DNA of 64,000 bases from Pseudoalteromonas ulvae UL12 (GCF_014925405.1 NZ_AQHJ01000035.1:1-64000), one strand, 5' to 3'. Counted from the first letter of the stretch, positions 16,274-27,524 are shown. The notes: generated from the letters alone by a model not told the origin. Made by a program: numbers and translations.

Positions 16274-18022
16274 GTGGATAATCAAAATAATGCACATGTT
16301 TCAGAACATGAAGTCGAACTATTGAGCTTATTTAAATCATTGCAACAACTATCACATAACCAATTTGAAATTACGATTTCGAGTGAAAAAATGTTGGTAG
16401 ATGATGAATACCGAAACTTGGTTTTTACAGAGTTGTATGAACTCAATCATCCTGAATTTACCGTTATCATTGACCGCTGCCGTGCGTTGTATAATCAAAT
16501 CAATGCCGAAGCAGTGATGCACTCTTCGGCACAAGAGGTCATGGCGAAACAATCCTCCGTTGATAACAAATCGATTTTAATGATGGCCTCTGGAGTGATT
16601 TTATTATTACTCATGATGGTGTTTTATTTCTTTTTTTCTGAGCCGAGTACTTCGACTGAGAATATGGTGCCAACAACCTCCCCGACTCTCCAGCCTGTGG
16701 CGACAACAAGCGCACAAACCGCTCCTGCTTCGCAGCTATCTTTGCCTGTTGTCGCTGAGCCATCAGCTCAAGCGAAAACCGCTTTTACCTTACATGGCTC
16801 TAATACCATAGGTGAAAAACTAGCTCCGGCACTAATCGAAGCATACTTAACCACACTCGGTGCAAAAAATTTAGTGTGGAAGCAAGGTGACAACGCTGTT
16901 GAACGCGCGGTCGAGTACACCTTAAATGGGGAAGCATTAAAGATTAACTTACAAGCACATGGCTCAACGACAGCATTCAAAGGGCTTGCTGGCGGAATGG
17001 CCGATATCGGTATGGCTTCGCGCCGCGTGAAATCAACCGAAGTTGAATCCATGAAAGTGACTCTTGGAGATTTAAGCAAAGTCGGTAACGAGCATATTAT
17101 CGGCTTAGATGGGCTCGCGGTAATAGTGAATCAAAATAACCCAATCAGTAAATTATCGACAGATACATTGGCAAAGATTTTTTCTGGCTCGATTACGAAT
17201 TGGTCACAAATTGGCGGGCCTGATTTGGCTATAAATCTTTTTGCCCGAGATTTGAAATCTGGCACTTGGGATACATTTAAAAACTTAGTGCTCAAAAAGT
17301 TTAATTTGTCATTAGCTGACACGGCGACCCGATTAGAGTCGAGTACTGAACTCTCAACATTGGTATCACAAGACGAAGGAGCCATCGGTTTTATCGGCCT
17401 CAACTATATTCAGTATAATAAAGCGCTAGCGATATCAGAAGGTGCTGGTACAAGCGCGATCTTCCCTACTCGCTTTACAATCGGCACTGAAGATTATGCT
17501 TTAGCTCGTCGCTTGTATTTATATACTCCGACCGCCGCAAGTAACCAAGTGAAAGAATTTGCACAATTTGCAATTTCAACGCAAGGACAGGCGATTGTTG
17601 AACAAACCGGTCTTATTTCGCAAAATATTAAAGTTGAAAGTGTGTACCCGATGGAAGAAGCGCCAGCTGCTTATAATCGATATGCTGACTTAGGTAAGCG
17701 CTTATCGCTAAACTTTCGGTTCAACTATGGCGATCAAGATCTCGATAATAAAGGCAAACGTGATTTAGAGCGTTTAATTGAGTTTATGGAACAAAACCAA
17801 GGCCGCAGGCTCGTGTTAATGGGGTATTCAGATAGCATTGGTGCCAAAATAAAAAATACTCAATTATCACTAAACCGTGCTAAAGCGGTTGAAAAAGAGC
17901 TGCAAGCGCGAGGAATTCCGGTAATGGCAGTCGAAGGATTAGGCGAAGCCTTACCTGTGGCTAATAACGACAATGAGCAAGGTCGAGAGCGTAATCGTCG
18001 GGTTGAAGTATGGTTACTTTAA
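16274..18022 (+). CDS. membrane-anchored PstS-like protein fused to OmpA domain
   Basis: A 582-residue protein with a cytosolic N-terminal segment (about 1-98), one membrane helix (about 100-121), a Pro/Thr-rich linker, a phosphate-binding-protein-like domain (about 170-460, FTLHGSNTIGEKLAPALIEAYL, GMADIGMASR, IFSGSITNWSQIGG) and a C-terminal OmpA peptidoglycan-binding domain (about 475-582). Start is GTG. The binding domain has the SN-T-I loop of PstS-like proteins. The combination suggests a periplasmic sensor or scavenger tied to the cell wall; its role is unknown. A MITE-like element has entered just after its stop. Confidence 0.8.
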   Translation: MDNQNNAHVSEHEVELLSLFKSLQQLSHNQFEITISSEKMLVDDEYRNLVFTELYELNHPEFTVIIDRCRALYNQINAEAVMHSSAQEVMAKQSSVDNKSILMMASGVILLLLMMVFYFFFSEPSTSTENMVPTTSPTLQPVATTSAQTAPASQLSLPVVAEPSAQAKTAFTLHGSNTIGEKLAPALIEAYLTTLGAKNLVWKQGDNAVERAVEYTLNGEALKINLQAHGSTTAFKGLAGGMADIGMASRRVKSTEVESMKVTLGDLSKVGNEHIIGLDGLAVIVNQNNPISKLSTDTLAKIFSGSITNWSQIGGPDLAINLFARDLKSGTWDTFKNLVLKKFNLSLADTATRLESSTELSTLVSQDEGAIGFIGLNYIQYNKALAISEGAGTSAIFPTRFTIGTEDYALARRLYLYTPTAASNQVKEFAQFAISTQGQAIVEQTGLISQNIKVESVYPMEEAPAAYNRYADLGKRLSLNFRFNYGDQDLDNKGKRDLERLIEFMEQNQGRRLVLMGYSDSIGAKIKNTQLSLNRAKAVEKELQARGIPVMAVEGLGEALPVANNDNEQGRERNRRVEVWLL

Positions 18023-18032
18023 AACGTTAGCT

Positions 18033-18299
18033 TAGGGGCTGTTGATCTTTCGTGATGATTTTTGCAGCGAATTGTTGGGTATTGATACAAGGCAGCGCTT
18101 TTGTGGTGTAGCGAGCTACACGAAAAAGCGATAACGCAGTAGAAATACCCAACAAACGCTGCCCGAAGGGTTCGGCTAAAAGCGTATTTCTCTTTGTTGA
18201 GCAGTATTTGCTTAGAATGACTAGGCTACACACTGCTCGCCGAGATAAAAACGCTTTTATCTCGAACAAAATTTAACCACGAAAGATCAACATCCCCTA
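18033..18299. mobile_element. MITE-like element with 22-bp inverted ends
   Basis: The outer 22 bases (18033-18054, beginning TAGGGGCTGTTGATC) are repeated in inverse at 18278-18299 with one mismatch. The 267-bp interior has further inverted segments and no transposase; the frames in it are not convincing. The ends begin and finish with TA, consistent with a TA target as in IS630/Tc1-like elements. It separates the PstS-OmpA gene from its probable terminator. Confidence 0.75.
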
Positions 18300-18314
18300 G
18301 TTTGGTCATTGAAT

Positions 18315-18340
18315 AAAAAGGGACGGATGCGCCCTTTTTT
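18315..18340 (+). terminator. terminator beyond the MITE
   Basis: AAAAAGGG (18315-18322) pairs with CCCTTTTT (18332-18339), ending in six Ts. Probably the original terminator of the gene at 16274. Confidence 0.6.
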
Positions 18341-18396
18341 CATTTTATTGTCATACAAAGCGCTTAATATGGACACAACAAGTTTAAGGAGCAAGA

Positions 18397-19146
18397 ATGA
18401 TGTTTAACGTAATTTCTGACAAAAATAATATTATGGCTGTGTTTCAATCTTACTCGATCACGCAGGCGTTAGAAGTTAAATATAACGTACAAACAGTACT
18501 TGCAAACTTAAACATCCCTTCGGCCGAATTACTGGCAAAAATGCAAGCAGAAGGCCTTTCGCTTGACGATTTTGATTCACAGTCAAAACGTGCAGATCAG
18601 CAAAATGCTGATTCGGTATTGCGCAGCCATCTAAAACCGTTATTTCTAGATTTTGCACATTTGAATGAGGTTATTTCGAGTTTAAGTATTAAACAAGCTA
18701 TAGCCGTGCGAGATATTTTATCGGCGATGTTACCTCACTTAAAATTACCATCTGAAAGTTTACTCGCCGAAATGGAAAAAGAAGGGTTATCACTGCATAA
18801 GCTAGGCGTGAAAAATTCAGCGCCACAAGCAACCGTTTCAAATAGCAAAATTGCGCAAACTAAGTCACTCTTAGGCCAAGCATTGCAACAAGACTCTACA
18901 ACATTGTCTTTGCAGCAACAGGTTGCGGCCGCAAAAGCTAAAATGCAAAGCCAGACAGATCAACAAGCCATCGCGCGTAAAAAAGCATTATTAGGGTCTG
19001 CGTTGGCTGAGCCAGCTTTAAGCTCTAATGTGACGCCGATAAAAGCAGCGTGTGAGCTGAGCTTAGTTAAATCAAATGAAGAACAAAGTAATCAGCACAG
19101 TAAAGCGTCACAACAAGAGGCGGCAGATAGTTCTCTTGCTTGCTAA
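18397..19146 (+). CDS. unknown protein with internal repeats
   Basis: A 249-residue cytosolic protein I do not recognise. It holds two copies of a helical unit: ALEVKYNVQTVLANLNIPSA... and AIAVRDILSAMLPHLKLPSE..., each ending in an EGLSL motif (about residues 28-62 and 106-140). A second short repeat, KSLLGQAL and KALLGSAL, sits further on in a Gln/Ala-rich tail with an early stop Cys. AAGGAG lies before the ATG; the next codon but one is also an in-frame ATG (18400). It stands between the MITE and a chemoreceptor, with no operon partner. Confidence 0.7.
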   Translation: MMFNVISDKNNIMAVFQSYSITQALEVKYNVQTVLANLNIPSAELLAKMQAEGLSLDDFDSQSKRADQQNADSVLRSHLKPLFLDFAHLNEVISSLSIKQAIAVRDILSAMLPHLKLPSESLLAEMEKEGLSLHKLGVKNSAPQATVSNSKIAQTKSLLGQALQQDSTTLSLQQQVAAAKAKMQSQTDQQAIARKKALLGSALAEPALSSNVTPIKAACELSLVKSNEEQSNQHSKASQQEAADSSLAC

Positions 19147-19281
19147 GGCACTTTCAAATAACTTCTGATACCTGAGTGACTTAGCTTAGTATTATTACGC
19201 TATTTTATTTATATCGACTAGTCTTTATTCCTATGTATAACCAATGTGCGTCATTATGTTTGGCACAAATAGGATGTGGCT

Positions 19282-22200
19282 ATGAGCTCAATTAAGGCGA
19301 AACTTCTTAGCGTCGTTTTAGGTGGTTTATTTACGATTGTAGTGGCAGGCTCGCTTGCTGTGTACAATTTCCATCTATTAATCCTCGATTTTGATTTAGT
19401 GATTAAGCAACAGCTTGATGCACGAAACCACACCAATAAAGTACTGAGCGAATTCAAAACACAGGTGCAAGAATGGAAAAATGTTTTAATACGCGGTCAC
19501 GATGCCACGCAGTATGACAAATACCTCAAGCGGTTTATTAAAAATGAACAGTCTATTCAGCAGCAAATAGACGATTTACTCGCCCGGTCCTATTTATCAG
19601 CATCAAGTTTAGACATGCTGAGAGAATTTAAGCACGAACACGCAAAACTCGGAGGCCTTTACCGTCAGGGGCTTAAAGAATTTGAACAGGCTCAATTTAA
19701 TACACAAGCGGGCGATAGCGCAGTAAAAGGCATCGATCGCGCTTCAGCAACATTGCTTAATACACTCAGTGAACAAATTGCTATTCAGGCTGATCAACAA
19801 GTGTCACACATCGAAGCTAAAGCTGAGCAATTGTTATATTACACCGTTATCGCAATATTGATTTTATTGTTAGTGACTACATCGGTTGTTATCTATTTTA
19901 TTCAGCGGTTGATCACCACTCCGGTGAAAGAAGCAGCCCATGTCGCAAAAGAAATAGCGCAAGGGAATTTGCATAATCAGATCATTGTTAATAGCAATGA
20001 TGAGATTGGCCGCTTATTGGGTGCATTAAATAGCATGCAAACAAATATTCGCGATATTCAAGCCGATTTAACTGTGCAGATGGAACAACAGAAACAAAAA
20101 GCAATTGAATCAGGGCGAATTAAGCAAGCTCTTGATAATGTCTCTGCCAATGTAATGGTGACTGACTCAAGTTATACCGTCATCTATACCAACCAGTCGA
20201 TGAGTACAGTGTTTAACGCGATGCAAACTGAGCTGGCTCAGCAGTTTGGGCAATTTGATAGTCAGCAATTGCTAGGTCTTTCACTCACTCATATCTTCAA
20301 TCATCAGCCACAGCAATCGCTGTTGTTATCGGCAGCAGAGCGTTCAATTGAAGTTGAAGTGACAATTGCCAAGCGAATTTTTAACTTAGTCGCTAGCCCT
20401 GTTCAAAATGATGCTAATCAGGTCATCGGTGTTGTTTGGGAGTGGGATGATTTAACCGAACAGCGCGAAGCTGAGCTTCAGGTATCGACCATTATTAATG
20501 CGGCAAAAAAGGGTAAGTTATCAACGCGTTTAGATACTAGCCGACTTGATGGCTTTATGGTGGTGCTAGCTAAGGGTATCAACGAAATGCTCGACGCAAT
20601 TGTCGCACCCATTCAATTAACAGCAAGATATATTGACCAAATAGCGCAAGGGGAGATACCTAAAGATATTTCTACAGATTATCAAGGTGACTTCAATCAA
20701 ATAAGAAATAGCTTTTTAACCTGTACAGAAGCCATTGGTTTATTGATTACTGATACCAATATGTTAGTTGACGCAACCAGTAAGGGATTGTTGAAGCAAC
20801 GCGCTAAAGCCGAGTTTCATAAAGGTGACTATAAAACGATTATCAACGGCTTTAATCAAACTTTAGATGCGATTGTTAAACCCATCGAAACGACCAGTCA
20901 TTATTTGAATCAGATTGCTCAAGGGCATATTCCAACTCAAGTCAGCGACGATTATCAAGGCGATTTTATCCAAGTTAAAGACAGCCTAACTGAGTGTGCT
21001 CGTGCTATCAATGCACTGATCAGTGATACCCAATATCTTGCGGACTCAGCAATTAAAGGGCAACTCAGTGTGCGTGTTGATAGCACGAATCATCAGGGGG
21101 ATTTTGCCAGTATAGTGCAAGGCATTAATCACACTTTAGATGCGATTGTTCAACCGATTAATTTGACTGCTAATTATTTAAATGAAATATCACAAGGGAT
21201 CATTCCTGAGCACATTAGCGAGCAATTTGAAGGGGAGTTTGCTCAGGTGCGGGCTAGTTTAGTCCGCTGTACGTCTGCTGTGCAGCAACTGCTTTCGGAC
21301 TCATCTTTGTTAGCTGATGCGGCTGCCGCAGGCGATTTGTCTGTGCGTGCAGATCAAGCGCAGCATTTAGGTGAGTTTGCCAATATTATCAGTGGCTTTA
21401 ATGCGACCCTTGATGCTATTACACAGCCTTTGAATGAATGCCAGCAAGTAATAGGCGCTCTGGCGCAAGGTAACCTGACAATGCGGGTCGAAGGGTCGTA
21501 CAGTGGTCAATTTAAAGAGCTTCAGCAAAGTGTTAATTCAAGTGTGACTAACTTAGCGGCACTTGTTGGGCAAATCGATCAAACAGCGGTGAGCATAACA
21601 GCATCTTCAACCCAGATTTATCAAGGTGTCACTGAGCTCAGTCACCGCACAGAATCGCAAGCGAGTTCTATCGAGGAAACCACAGCATCGGTCAGTGAAT
21701 TAACAGCGACTGTTAATTTAAATGCTAGCAATGCACAAAGCGCTAGTCAGTTAGCAATGCAGGCCAATACTCAAACTCAGCATGGTGAAGATTTATTAAA
21801 TAAAACAGTTTCAGCAATGAAAGCGATTAGTCATAGCTCCGATGAGATTTCAAAGATAATTCAAGTCATCAATGAAATCGCTTTTCAAACTAATTTACTC
21901 GCTTTAAATGCGGCGGTTGAAGCCGCGCGTGCCGGTGATAAAGGCCGAGGGTTTGCGGTTGTTGCGGCAGAGGTTCGCCAACTAGCACAGCGTAGTGCTG
22001 AGGCATCTAAAAATATTGGGCTATTGATCAACGACAGTGTTGCCAGAGTGAAACATGGCATGGAATTGGTCGATGATTCGGGAGTCACGCTCAAAGGTAT
22101 TTTAGGGGCTGTTCAAGAGCTGAGTGGCTTGATGAATAACATTGCCAGTGCCAGTAAAGAGCAGTCATCCGGAATTAATCAAATCAATGTTGCCATTAAA

Positions 22201-22323
22201 CAAATCGAGAAAATGACCTATCAAAATAATGAGCTGGTTGAAAACGCGGGTTCTTCAAGTTCTGAGTTAGAACAACAAGCACTTGAGATGAAAACCCTGA
22301 TGGGGCAATTTGTCGTCGCTTAA
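19282..22323 (+). CDS. methyl-accepting chemotaxis protein with poly-HAMP array
   Basis: A chemoreceptor of 1013 residues, about twice the usual size. It has an N-terminal membrane helix (about 5-28), a periplasmic four-helix-bundle-like region, a second helix (about 187-210), a HAMP domain, a PAS-like domain (about 278-395), then four repeats starting at residues 436, 527, 618 and 709, exactly 91 residues apart (consensus TLDAIV-PI...[10 protein letters not shown]...GDF). The MCP signalling hairpin ([31 protein letters not shown]) is near 865-895. The repeats look like chained HAMP dyads. ATG 19282 is favoured by AGGA 7 bases upstream over a GTG at 19276. Confidence 0.9.
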   Translation: MSSIKAKLLSVVLGGLFTIVVAGSLAVYNFHLLILDFDLVIKQQLDARNHTNKVLSEFKTQVQEWKNVLIRGHDATQYDKYLKRFIKNEQSIQQQIDDLLARSYLSASSLDMLREFKHEHAKLGGLYRQGLKEFEQAQFNTQAGDSAVKGIDRASATLLNTLSEQIAIQADQQVSHIEAKAEQLLYYTVIAILILLLVTTSVVIYFIQRLITTPVKEAAHVAKEIAQGNLHNQIIVNSNDEIGRLLGALNSMQTNIRDIQADLTVQMEQQKQKAIESGRIKQALDNVSANVMVTDSSYTVIYTNQSMSTVFNAMQTELAQQFGQFDSQQLLGLSLTHIFNHQPQQSLLLSAAERSIEVEVTIAKRIFNLVASPVQNDANQVIGVVWEWDDLTEQREAELQVSTIINAAKKGKLSTRLDTSRLDGFMVVLAKGINEMLDAIVAPIQLTARYIDQIAQGEIPKDISTDYQGDFNQIRNSFLTCTEAIGLLITDTNMLVDATSKGLLKQRAKAEFHKGDYKTIINGFNQTLDAIVKPIETTSHYLNQIAQGHIPTQVSDDYQGDFIQVKDSLTECARAINALISDTQYLADSAIKGQLSVRVDSTNHQGDFASIVQGINHTLDAIVQPINLTANYLNEISQGIIPEHISEQFEGEFAQVRASLVRCTSAVQQLLSDSSLLADAAAAGDLSVRADQAQHLGEFANIISGFNATLDAITQPLNECQQVIGALAQGNLTMRVEGSYSGQFKELQQSVNSSVTNLAALVGQIDQTAVSITASSTQIYQGVTELSHRTESQASSIEETTASVSELTATVNLNASNAQSASQLAMQANTQTQHGEDLLNKTVSAMKAISHSSDEISKIIQVINEIAFQTNLLALNAAVEAARAGDKGRGFAVVAAEVRQLAQRSAEASKNIGLLINDSVARVKHGMELVDDSGVTLKGILGAVQELSGLMNNIASASKEQSSGINQINVAIKQIEKMTYQNNELVENAGSSSSELEQQALEMKTLMGQFVVA

Positions 22324-22339
22324 ATAGAGCTTTTTAAAT

Positions 22340-22362
22340 AGCCCGTTTTATAACGGGCTTTA
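22340..22362 (+). terminator. terminator of the chemoreceptor gene
   Basis: AGCCCGTT (22340-22347) pairs with AACGGGCT (22352-22359) and runs into Ts. A degenerate copy of the 17-bp palindrome overlaps its end (22359-22374). Confidence 0.7.
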
Positions 22363-22730
22363 ACCCCCTTTACAAACCAAATTTTTACTAACCTCCTTTT
22401 ACTTAGCCATGCACTTTAGTCATTGTTGCTGTGTACTTTTTCACGAAACCTAGAGTTAATTAACTCAAAAGCAAGAGATGCGAGTTACTATAATTTGCAT
22501 GTTTGACATTGATGCTAACTATTTACTTAGTGAATAGTGATTCATACATTTTGGCCGATAAACAATGCAAACCGATTTTTTACTAACTATTTGAGGCTCG
22601 TTACATAACAGCGAGCCAAATTTTGTTAGCTCGCGGGTTAATAAAAGTGATGACTCTGCGGTTGGGTCTGGATGCTTGCTTGGACCAGGCTTGAAATGCG
22701 CTGAGCTTATTAGTCATATATCGGTATTCA

Positions 22731-23282
22731 CTTAGTAAAATAGCGATCTGTATCTCGATAATCGCTGAACAGCTTAGTTAAAATATGATCCCAATCCTTA
22801 AGTTCGCGCTGTCTGTAATCAACCTATTGATGGTATTTTGTGCTGCATTGGCTTTAGTTAGTAAAAATCTGATCCCAACCACCCTTCTTAACGGCTAAAT
22901 CCTAAATGAATGTAAAGCAACTGTTAACCACAGACGAGTAGTTTTAATTTATAAGTGATTAAAAATACTTCTAGTTAGTAAAAATATGATCTGACGGATC
23001 TTTGTAAATGAATAAACAGGGTTAGTAAAATAATGATCTATGTTTTTCCATTGTTGGTAAAATATTGATCCCATTTTAGAGGGTGTTTTAGCACTTGAAG
23101 TTATTATGTTTATAATCAGTTAGTTATGTGTGCTTTATTTCGCATTTCAAATCTGAAAAACTGGGAGCGTGCACTTATACACTTGGCCGAAATTACAAGT
23201 TAGTAATCGCGAGTGAGTGTCTGATCGATGGTTTTATGAAGGATAAAGTGTTTAGACCAAAGGTTAGTAAAAATCTGATCTG
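22731..23282 (+). repeat. array of seven 20-bp GATC-containing motifs
   Basis: Aligned 20-mers start at 22731, 22773, 22857, 22974, 23021, 23053 and 23263, all on the plus strand. Consensus is GTTAGTAAAAATNTGATCTG or ending CCC. T3, T6, A8-A10 and GATC at 15-18 are invariant. The intervals are 42, 84, 117, 47, 32 and 210 bases; several are near whole helical turns. A degenerate copy lies at 22637-22653. The 1033-base gap 22324-23356 contains no gene. Role unknown. Confidence 0.75.
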
Positions 23283-23298
23283 AGCGAATTTCGGGTAT

Positions 23299-23323
23299 AA
23301 AAAAAGGCTGTTGCCAGCCTTTT
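23299..23323 (-). terminator. terminator of aceA
   Basis: On the minus strand AAAAGGCTG pairs with CAGCCTTTT and is followed by a run of Ts. It lies about 35 bases after the aceA stop. Confidence 0.75.
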
Positions 23324-23356
23324 AACACAGTTAGGAAATAACAGCTTTTACATCAA

Positions 23357-24964
23357 TTAAAACTGATTCATTGTATTGGCTTCACCGCCCGCTTTTAGTG
23401 CGTTTTCACCTGAGAAGTATTCTTTATGTGTGTCACCAATGTTTGAGCCTGCTAAGTCTTGATGTTTAACAGACGCTTGCTCTCGGCGGATTTCCTGGCG
23501 TTGAACATCACGAACATAAGCCAGCATACCTAAGTCTCCAAAGTAGCCTTCAGCTAAAATATCAGTACTCAATGCAGCAGTATGATAAGTTGGTAAGGTG
23601 ATCAAGTGGTGGAAAATCCCCGCTTCCATTGCACCATCACGCTGGAAGTTTTGCACCAATACATCGGCTTCTTTGGCGAGTTCTGTACTGTCCATCTCAC
23701 TGGTCATCAGTGCTTTGGCATCAAGGCTTGGATCTGGGTAGCTAGTTAGATCTTTTCCTGCTTCTTGCCACTCTTGGTACACTTGCTCACGGAATTTAAG
23801 TGTCCAGTTAAATGATGGAGAGTTGTTATACACCAATTTTGCATTCGGAACGGTTTGTTTTATTTCATTCACTAATTCAGCTATTTGCTTCACATGTGGC
23901 TTTTCTGTTTCGATCCACAGTAAGTCAGCGCCAGATTGCAAGCTAGTAATGCAGTCAAGCACAACGCGCTGCTTTTCGGTTCCTTCTCTAAATTGATATA
24001 AACCATTATCTAAACGCACTGGTTTGACTAATTGGCCATCAAGTTTAATGGTCATGTCGCCTTCATTTAGGTCTTCAGGGCCATTTACTGGGCTCGTGTC
24101 TAAGAAGCTATTGTACTGGCTGGCTAAATCACCAGGTGTGCGAGAAACTGGGATTTTTTGTGTCAAGCTGGCACCTAAAGAATCCGTACGGGCAACAATG
24201 ACACCGTCATCAACACCTAGCTCTAAAAATGCATAACGAACGGCGTTGATTTTAGCTAAGAAGTCTTCATGTGGAACGGTGACCTTTCCTGCTTGATGGC
24301 CACACTGTTTAGCATCAGATACTTGGTTTTCGATTTGAATACAACATGCACCTGCTTCAATCATTTTTTTAGCCAATAAATAAGTGGCTTCTTCATTACC
24401 AAAACCAGCATCGATATCGGCAATGATAGGCACAATGTGGGTTTCGAAATTATCAATTTTATTAATGACTGCATTTACATCACCGCCATTGGCACGAGTT
24501 TGATCTAACTCTTTGTAAAGATGATCTAATTCGCGGGCATCTGCTTGTTTTAAGAAGGTATAAATTTCTTCAATTAGGTTCGCAACCGCTGTTTTTTCAT
24601 GCATGCTTTGGTCTGGAAGTGGGCCAAAATCAGAACGTAATGCTGCAACCATCCAACCACTCAAATACACGTAGCTTTTTTTCGTGGTTTTTTGATGGCG
24701 TTTTACAGCCATCATCATTTGTTGTGCCGTAAAACCATGCCAGCAACCTAAAGATTGAGTGTAGTTGCTATGGTCTTGATCGTAATCAGCCATGTCTTCA
24801 CGCATTATTTTTGCGGTGTACTTCGCAATATCTAACCCAGTACGAAAACGATTCTGTAAGCGCATGCGACTGGCGTATTCAGGGTTGATTGCACTCCATG
24901 CTGAACCTTGGATTTGGCATAAGGTGCTGATATGGTCAATTTCTTGTTGATAGTTAGACATCAT
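23357..24964 (-). CDS. aceA: isocitrate lyase
   Basis: Cleaves isocitrate to succinate and glyoxylate, the first step of the glyoxylate shunt. The 535-residue length matches the long isoform found in Pseudomonas and Vibrio. The active-site loop motif KQCGHQAGK is present (the KKCGH motif of the family), as is the metal-binding IADIDAGFGNEEATYLLAKKM. Two ATGs in a row (24964 and 24961) follow AAGGA. It is divergent from malate synthase G, with a 262-bp shared promoter region, so the two are probably co-regulated by acetate or fatty-acid signals. Confidence 0.95.
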   Translation of the reverse strand: MMSNYQQEIDHISTLCQIQGSAWSAINPEYASRMRLQNRFRTGLDIAKYTAKIMREDMADYDQDHSNYTQSLGCWHGFTAQQMMMAVKRHQKTTKKSYVYLSGWMVAALRSDFGPLPDQSMHEKTAVANLIEEIYTFLKQADARELDHLYKELDQTRANGGDVNAVINKIDNFETHIVPIIADIDAGFGNEEATYLLAKKMIEAGACCIQIENQVSDAKQCGHQAGKVTVPHEDFLAKINAVRYAFLELGVDDGVIVARTDSLGASLTQKIPVSRTPGDLASQYNSFLDTSPVNGPEDLNEGDMTIKLDGQLVKPVRLDNGLYQFREGTEKQRVVLDCITSLQSGADLLWIETEKPHVKQIAELVNEIKQTVPNAKLVYNNSPSFNWTLKFREQVYQEWQEAGKDLTSYPDPSLDAKALMTSEMDSTELAKEADVLVQNFQRDGAMEAGIFHHLITLPTYHTAALSTDILAEGYFGDLGMLAYVRDVQRQEIRREQASVKHQDLAGSNIGDTHKEYFSGENALKAGGEANTMNQF

Positions 24965-25226
24965 TTATTTCCTTCAAACGGGTAGTATTATTTTTCAGCG
25001 CATTTTGTGAGAGGCGCTTCACTTGTGTTAAATCAACACTAGGCTGTTTTGAAGTGATTTAGTTAATTTATACTTGTTATCATGAGTATTTCTTCTGTGA
25101 ATGGTTTTTATGGGGCAAACTCGAGCTTTTTTGATTTATACGCGTTAGATTAAAACCATATAAAGCACTCAATGGAAAAAGGAGTTGGGTGTGGTCTCTC
25201 ACAGCAAGATTTGAAGGTAGCGATTT
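24965..25226. promoter_or_regulatory. divergent aceA / glcB promoter region
   Basis: The 262 bases hold the start signals of both shunt genes. GTGTT-AAATC-AACAC (25025-25039) is a dyad that could be an operator. The 20-bp array motif is absent here. No regulator gene is adjacent. Confidence 0.5.
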
Positions 25227-27434
25227 ATGAATGGCACACAACACACACCACCCTCTTCGCGTATTGAGCATGCAGGGTTGCAGATTGATCCCACTTTATA
25301 CCAATTTATTAATCAAGAAGCCTTAGCGGGTTTACCTGTATCTATTGATGATTTCTGGCTGCGTTTTGCCAACATCATTAATGAATTAACCCCAATTAAT
25401 CGTGGTTTGCTGGCTAAGCGTGATCAACTTCAATCGCAGATTGATGCCTATCATCAGCAACATCCGAGTTTGAATGCTGCGCACTACCAGGCTTTTTTAA
25501 CTGACATCGGTTATCTAGCGCCGGCCGTTGCTCCTTTTGAAATTACCACCGCGAATGTTGAGCCCGAAATAGCTTCTCTCGCGGGTCCTCAGCTTGTAGT
25601 GCCGGTCAGTAATGCTCGGTTTGCACTTAATGCCGCTAATGCTAGGTGGGGCTCGCTCTACGATGCTTTGTATGGTACTGATGCAATTAGCCTCGATGAT
25701 GGCGCCGAAAATTCAGGTATGTATAACCCGGTCCGTGGTAAAAAAGTGATCCGTTATGGTCGTGAATTTTTAGATTCAGCACTGCCGCTTTCAACTGGCT
25801 CACATGGCGATAGCACTAATTATTCAATTAATAACAATCAATTATTAGTAACACTTGAAGATAGTCGTCAAATTTCATTAGCTGAGCCAGATAAGTTATG
25901 CGGCTTTGTCGGTCAGGCGCAAAACCCCAGTATTTTATTATTCAAAAATAACGGGCTGCATTTTGAAATCCATCTAGATCACTCTAGTGCCATTGGTGGC
26001 TCCGATCCGGCTGGTATAAAGGACATCGTACTTGAAGCCGCTCTTACTACGATTATGGATTGTGAAGACTCAGTCGCAGCTGTTGATGCGGAAGATAAAG
26101 TGCAGGTCTATCGGAATTGGCTTGGTTTGATGAAAGGGACTTTAGTCGAGAAACTCGAAAAAAATGGCCATACCATTGAGCGTCAATTAGCATCAGATCG
26201 CGTTTATACTAACTTGGCTGGCGAGAGTTTTTCTTTAAAAGGTCGCAGCATGATGTTTGTTCGTAATGTCGGCCACTTGATGACAAACCCAGCTATTTTA
26301 GATGCTTCAGGTGATGAAGTATTCGAAGGAATAATGGATGCCATGATCACTTCATTGGCAGCCATGCACGATTTGAATGGGCTCAGTAAATTTAAAAACT
26401 CGACCGCTGCCAGTATAAATATCGTCAAACCCAAAATGCATGGACCTGATGAAGTGGCTTTTAGCCATACACTCTTTGGAAAAGTAGAAGAAGCGCTTGG
26501 TCTGCCCCGCTTCACCTTAAAAATGGGGATTATGGATGAAGAGCGCCGTACGACTGTCAACCTCCCACAATGTATTTATCAAGCCAAAGAGCGTGTTGTA
26601 TTTATTAATACGGGCTTTTTAGATCGTACAGGTGACGAAATTCATACTTCAATGGAAGCGGGTGTGGTTGAGCCTAAAGCTGATATCAAAGCTGCCAAAT
26701 GGATCCAAGCGTATGAAAATTGGAATGTTGATACTGGCTTGCGTTCAGGGCTAAGTCATAAAGCACAGATCGGCAAAGGCATGTGGCCTATTCCTGATCA
26801 TATGGCTGCCATGATGCAGCAAAAAATTGCTCATCCACAATCAGGTGCTAATACAGCTTGGGTGCCCTCCCCTACCGCGGCCACTTTACATGCAATGCAT
26901 TACCACCAAGTTGATGTATTCCGTCAGCAAGATATCCTCAAGGAGCGACCTTTAGCGTCTTTGGATGATATTTTAACCCCTCCCCTTTGTGCTGATGTCA
27001 ATTCGCTTACGCCTGAGGTCATTCAAGCTGAGCTCGATAATAATGCCCAAGGGATCCTTGGTTATGTTGTCCGTTGGATAGATCAAGGCATCGGCTGTTC
27101 AAAAGTGCCTGATATTAACAATATTGGTTTGATGGAAGACAGAGCGACTTTACGGATTTCGAGTCAACATATGGCTAACTGGCTGCGTCACGGTGTGTGT
27201 TCAAAAGAACAAGTCATCGAGACGATGAAACGTATGGCTAAAGTTGTGGATCAACAAAATGCACAGGATCAGAATTATACTAACATGGCGGGTACAGATC
27301 AGGATTTTACTAACAATATCGCCTTCCAAGCTGCTTTAGAATTAGTGCTAGCTGGAGTATCACAACCTAATGGGTACACTGAGCCAGTTTTACATCGTTC
27401 ACGACTTAAGTTGAAGCAAAAAATGAAACGTTAA
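25227..27434 (+). CDS. glcB: malate synthase G
   Basis: Condenses glyoxylate with acetyl-CoA to form malate. The 735-residue size is that of the single-chain G isoform. Family segments present are [75 protein letters not shown] and [17 protein letters not shown] stands upstream of the ATG. It is divergent from aceA and has its own terminator. Cytosolic. Confidence 0.95.
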   Translation: MNGTQHTPPSSRIEHAGLQIDPTLYQFINQEALAGLPVSIDDFWLRFANIINELTPINRGLLAKRDQLQSQIDAYHQQHPSLNAAHYQAFLTDIGYLAPAVAPFEITTANVEPEIASLAGPQLVVPVSNARFALNAANARWGSLYDALYGTDAISLDDGAENSGMYNPVRGKKVIRYGREFLDSALPLSTGSHGDSTNYSINNNQLLVTLEDSRQISLAEPDKLCGFVGQAQNPSILLFKNNGLHFEIHLDHSSAIGGSDPAGIKDIVLEAALTTIMDCEDSVAAVDAEDKVQVYRNWLGLMKGTLVEKLEKNGHTIERQLASDRVYTNLAGESFSLKGRSMMFVRNVGHLMTNPAILDASGDEVFEGIMDAMITSLAAMHDLNGLSKFKNSTAASINIVKPKMHGPDEVAFSHTLFGKVEEALGLPRFTLKMGIMDEERRTTVNLPQCIYQAKERVVFINTGFLDRTGDEIHTSMEAGVVEPKADIKAAKWIQAYENWNVDTGLRSGLSHKAQIGKGMWPIPDHMAAMMQQKIAHPQSGANTAWVPSPTAATLHAMHYHQVDVFRQQDILKERPLASLDDILTPPLCADVNSLTPEVIQAELDNNAQGILGYVVRWIDQGIGCSKVPDINNIGLMEDRATLRISSQHMANWLRHGVCSKEQVIETMKRMAKVVDQQNAQDQNYTNMAGTDQDFTNNIAFQAALELVLAGVSQPNGYTEPVLHRSRLKLKQKMKR

Positions 27435-27455
27435 GCCTTTATTTATTGGATGTTC

Positions 27456-27487
27456 AAAGCCATGACTAGTAATAGCATGGCTTTTTT
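27456..27487 (+). terminator. terminator of malate synthase gene
   Basis: AAAGCCATG (27456-27464) pairs with CATGGCTTT (27476-27484), then Ts. Confidence 0.8.
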
Positions 27488-27507
27488 AATGCCTGCTGTA
27501 ATAATTT

Positions 27508-27524
27508 TGTAAAGGGGGTTTACA
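27508..27524. repeat. 17-bp palindrome TGTAAA-N5-TTTACA
   Basis: TGTAAAGGGGGTTTACA, just after the malate synthase terminator. Confidence 0.65.

Noticed and set aside
18027..18269. 80-codon minus-strand frame
   Set aside because: It lies inside the MITE-like element and mostly reads its inverted segments; no ribosome site.
22324..23356. degenerate transposase gene between the chemoreceptor and aceA
   Set aside because: No frame in the gap supports a protein; only the 20-bp motif array is present.
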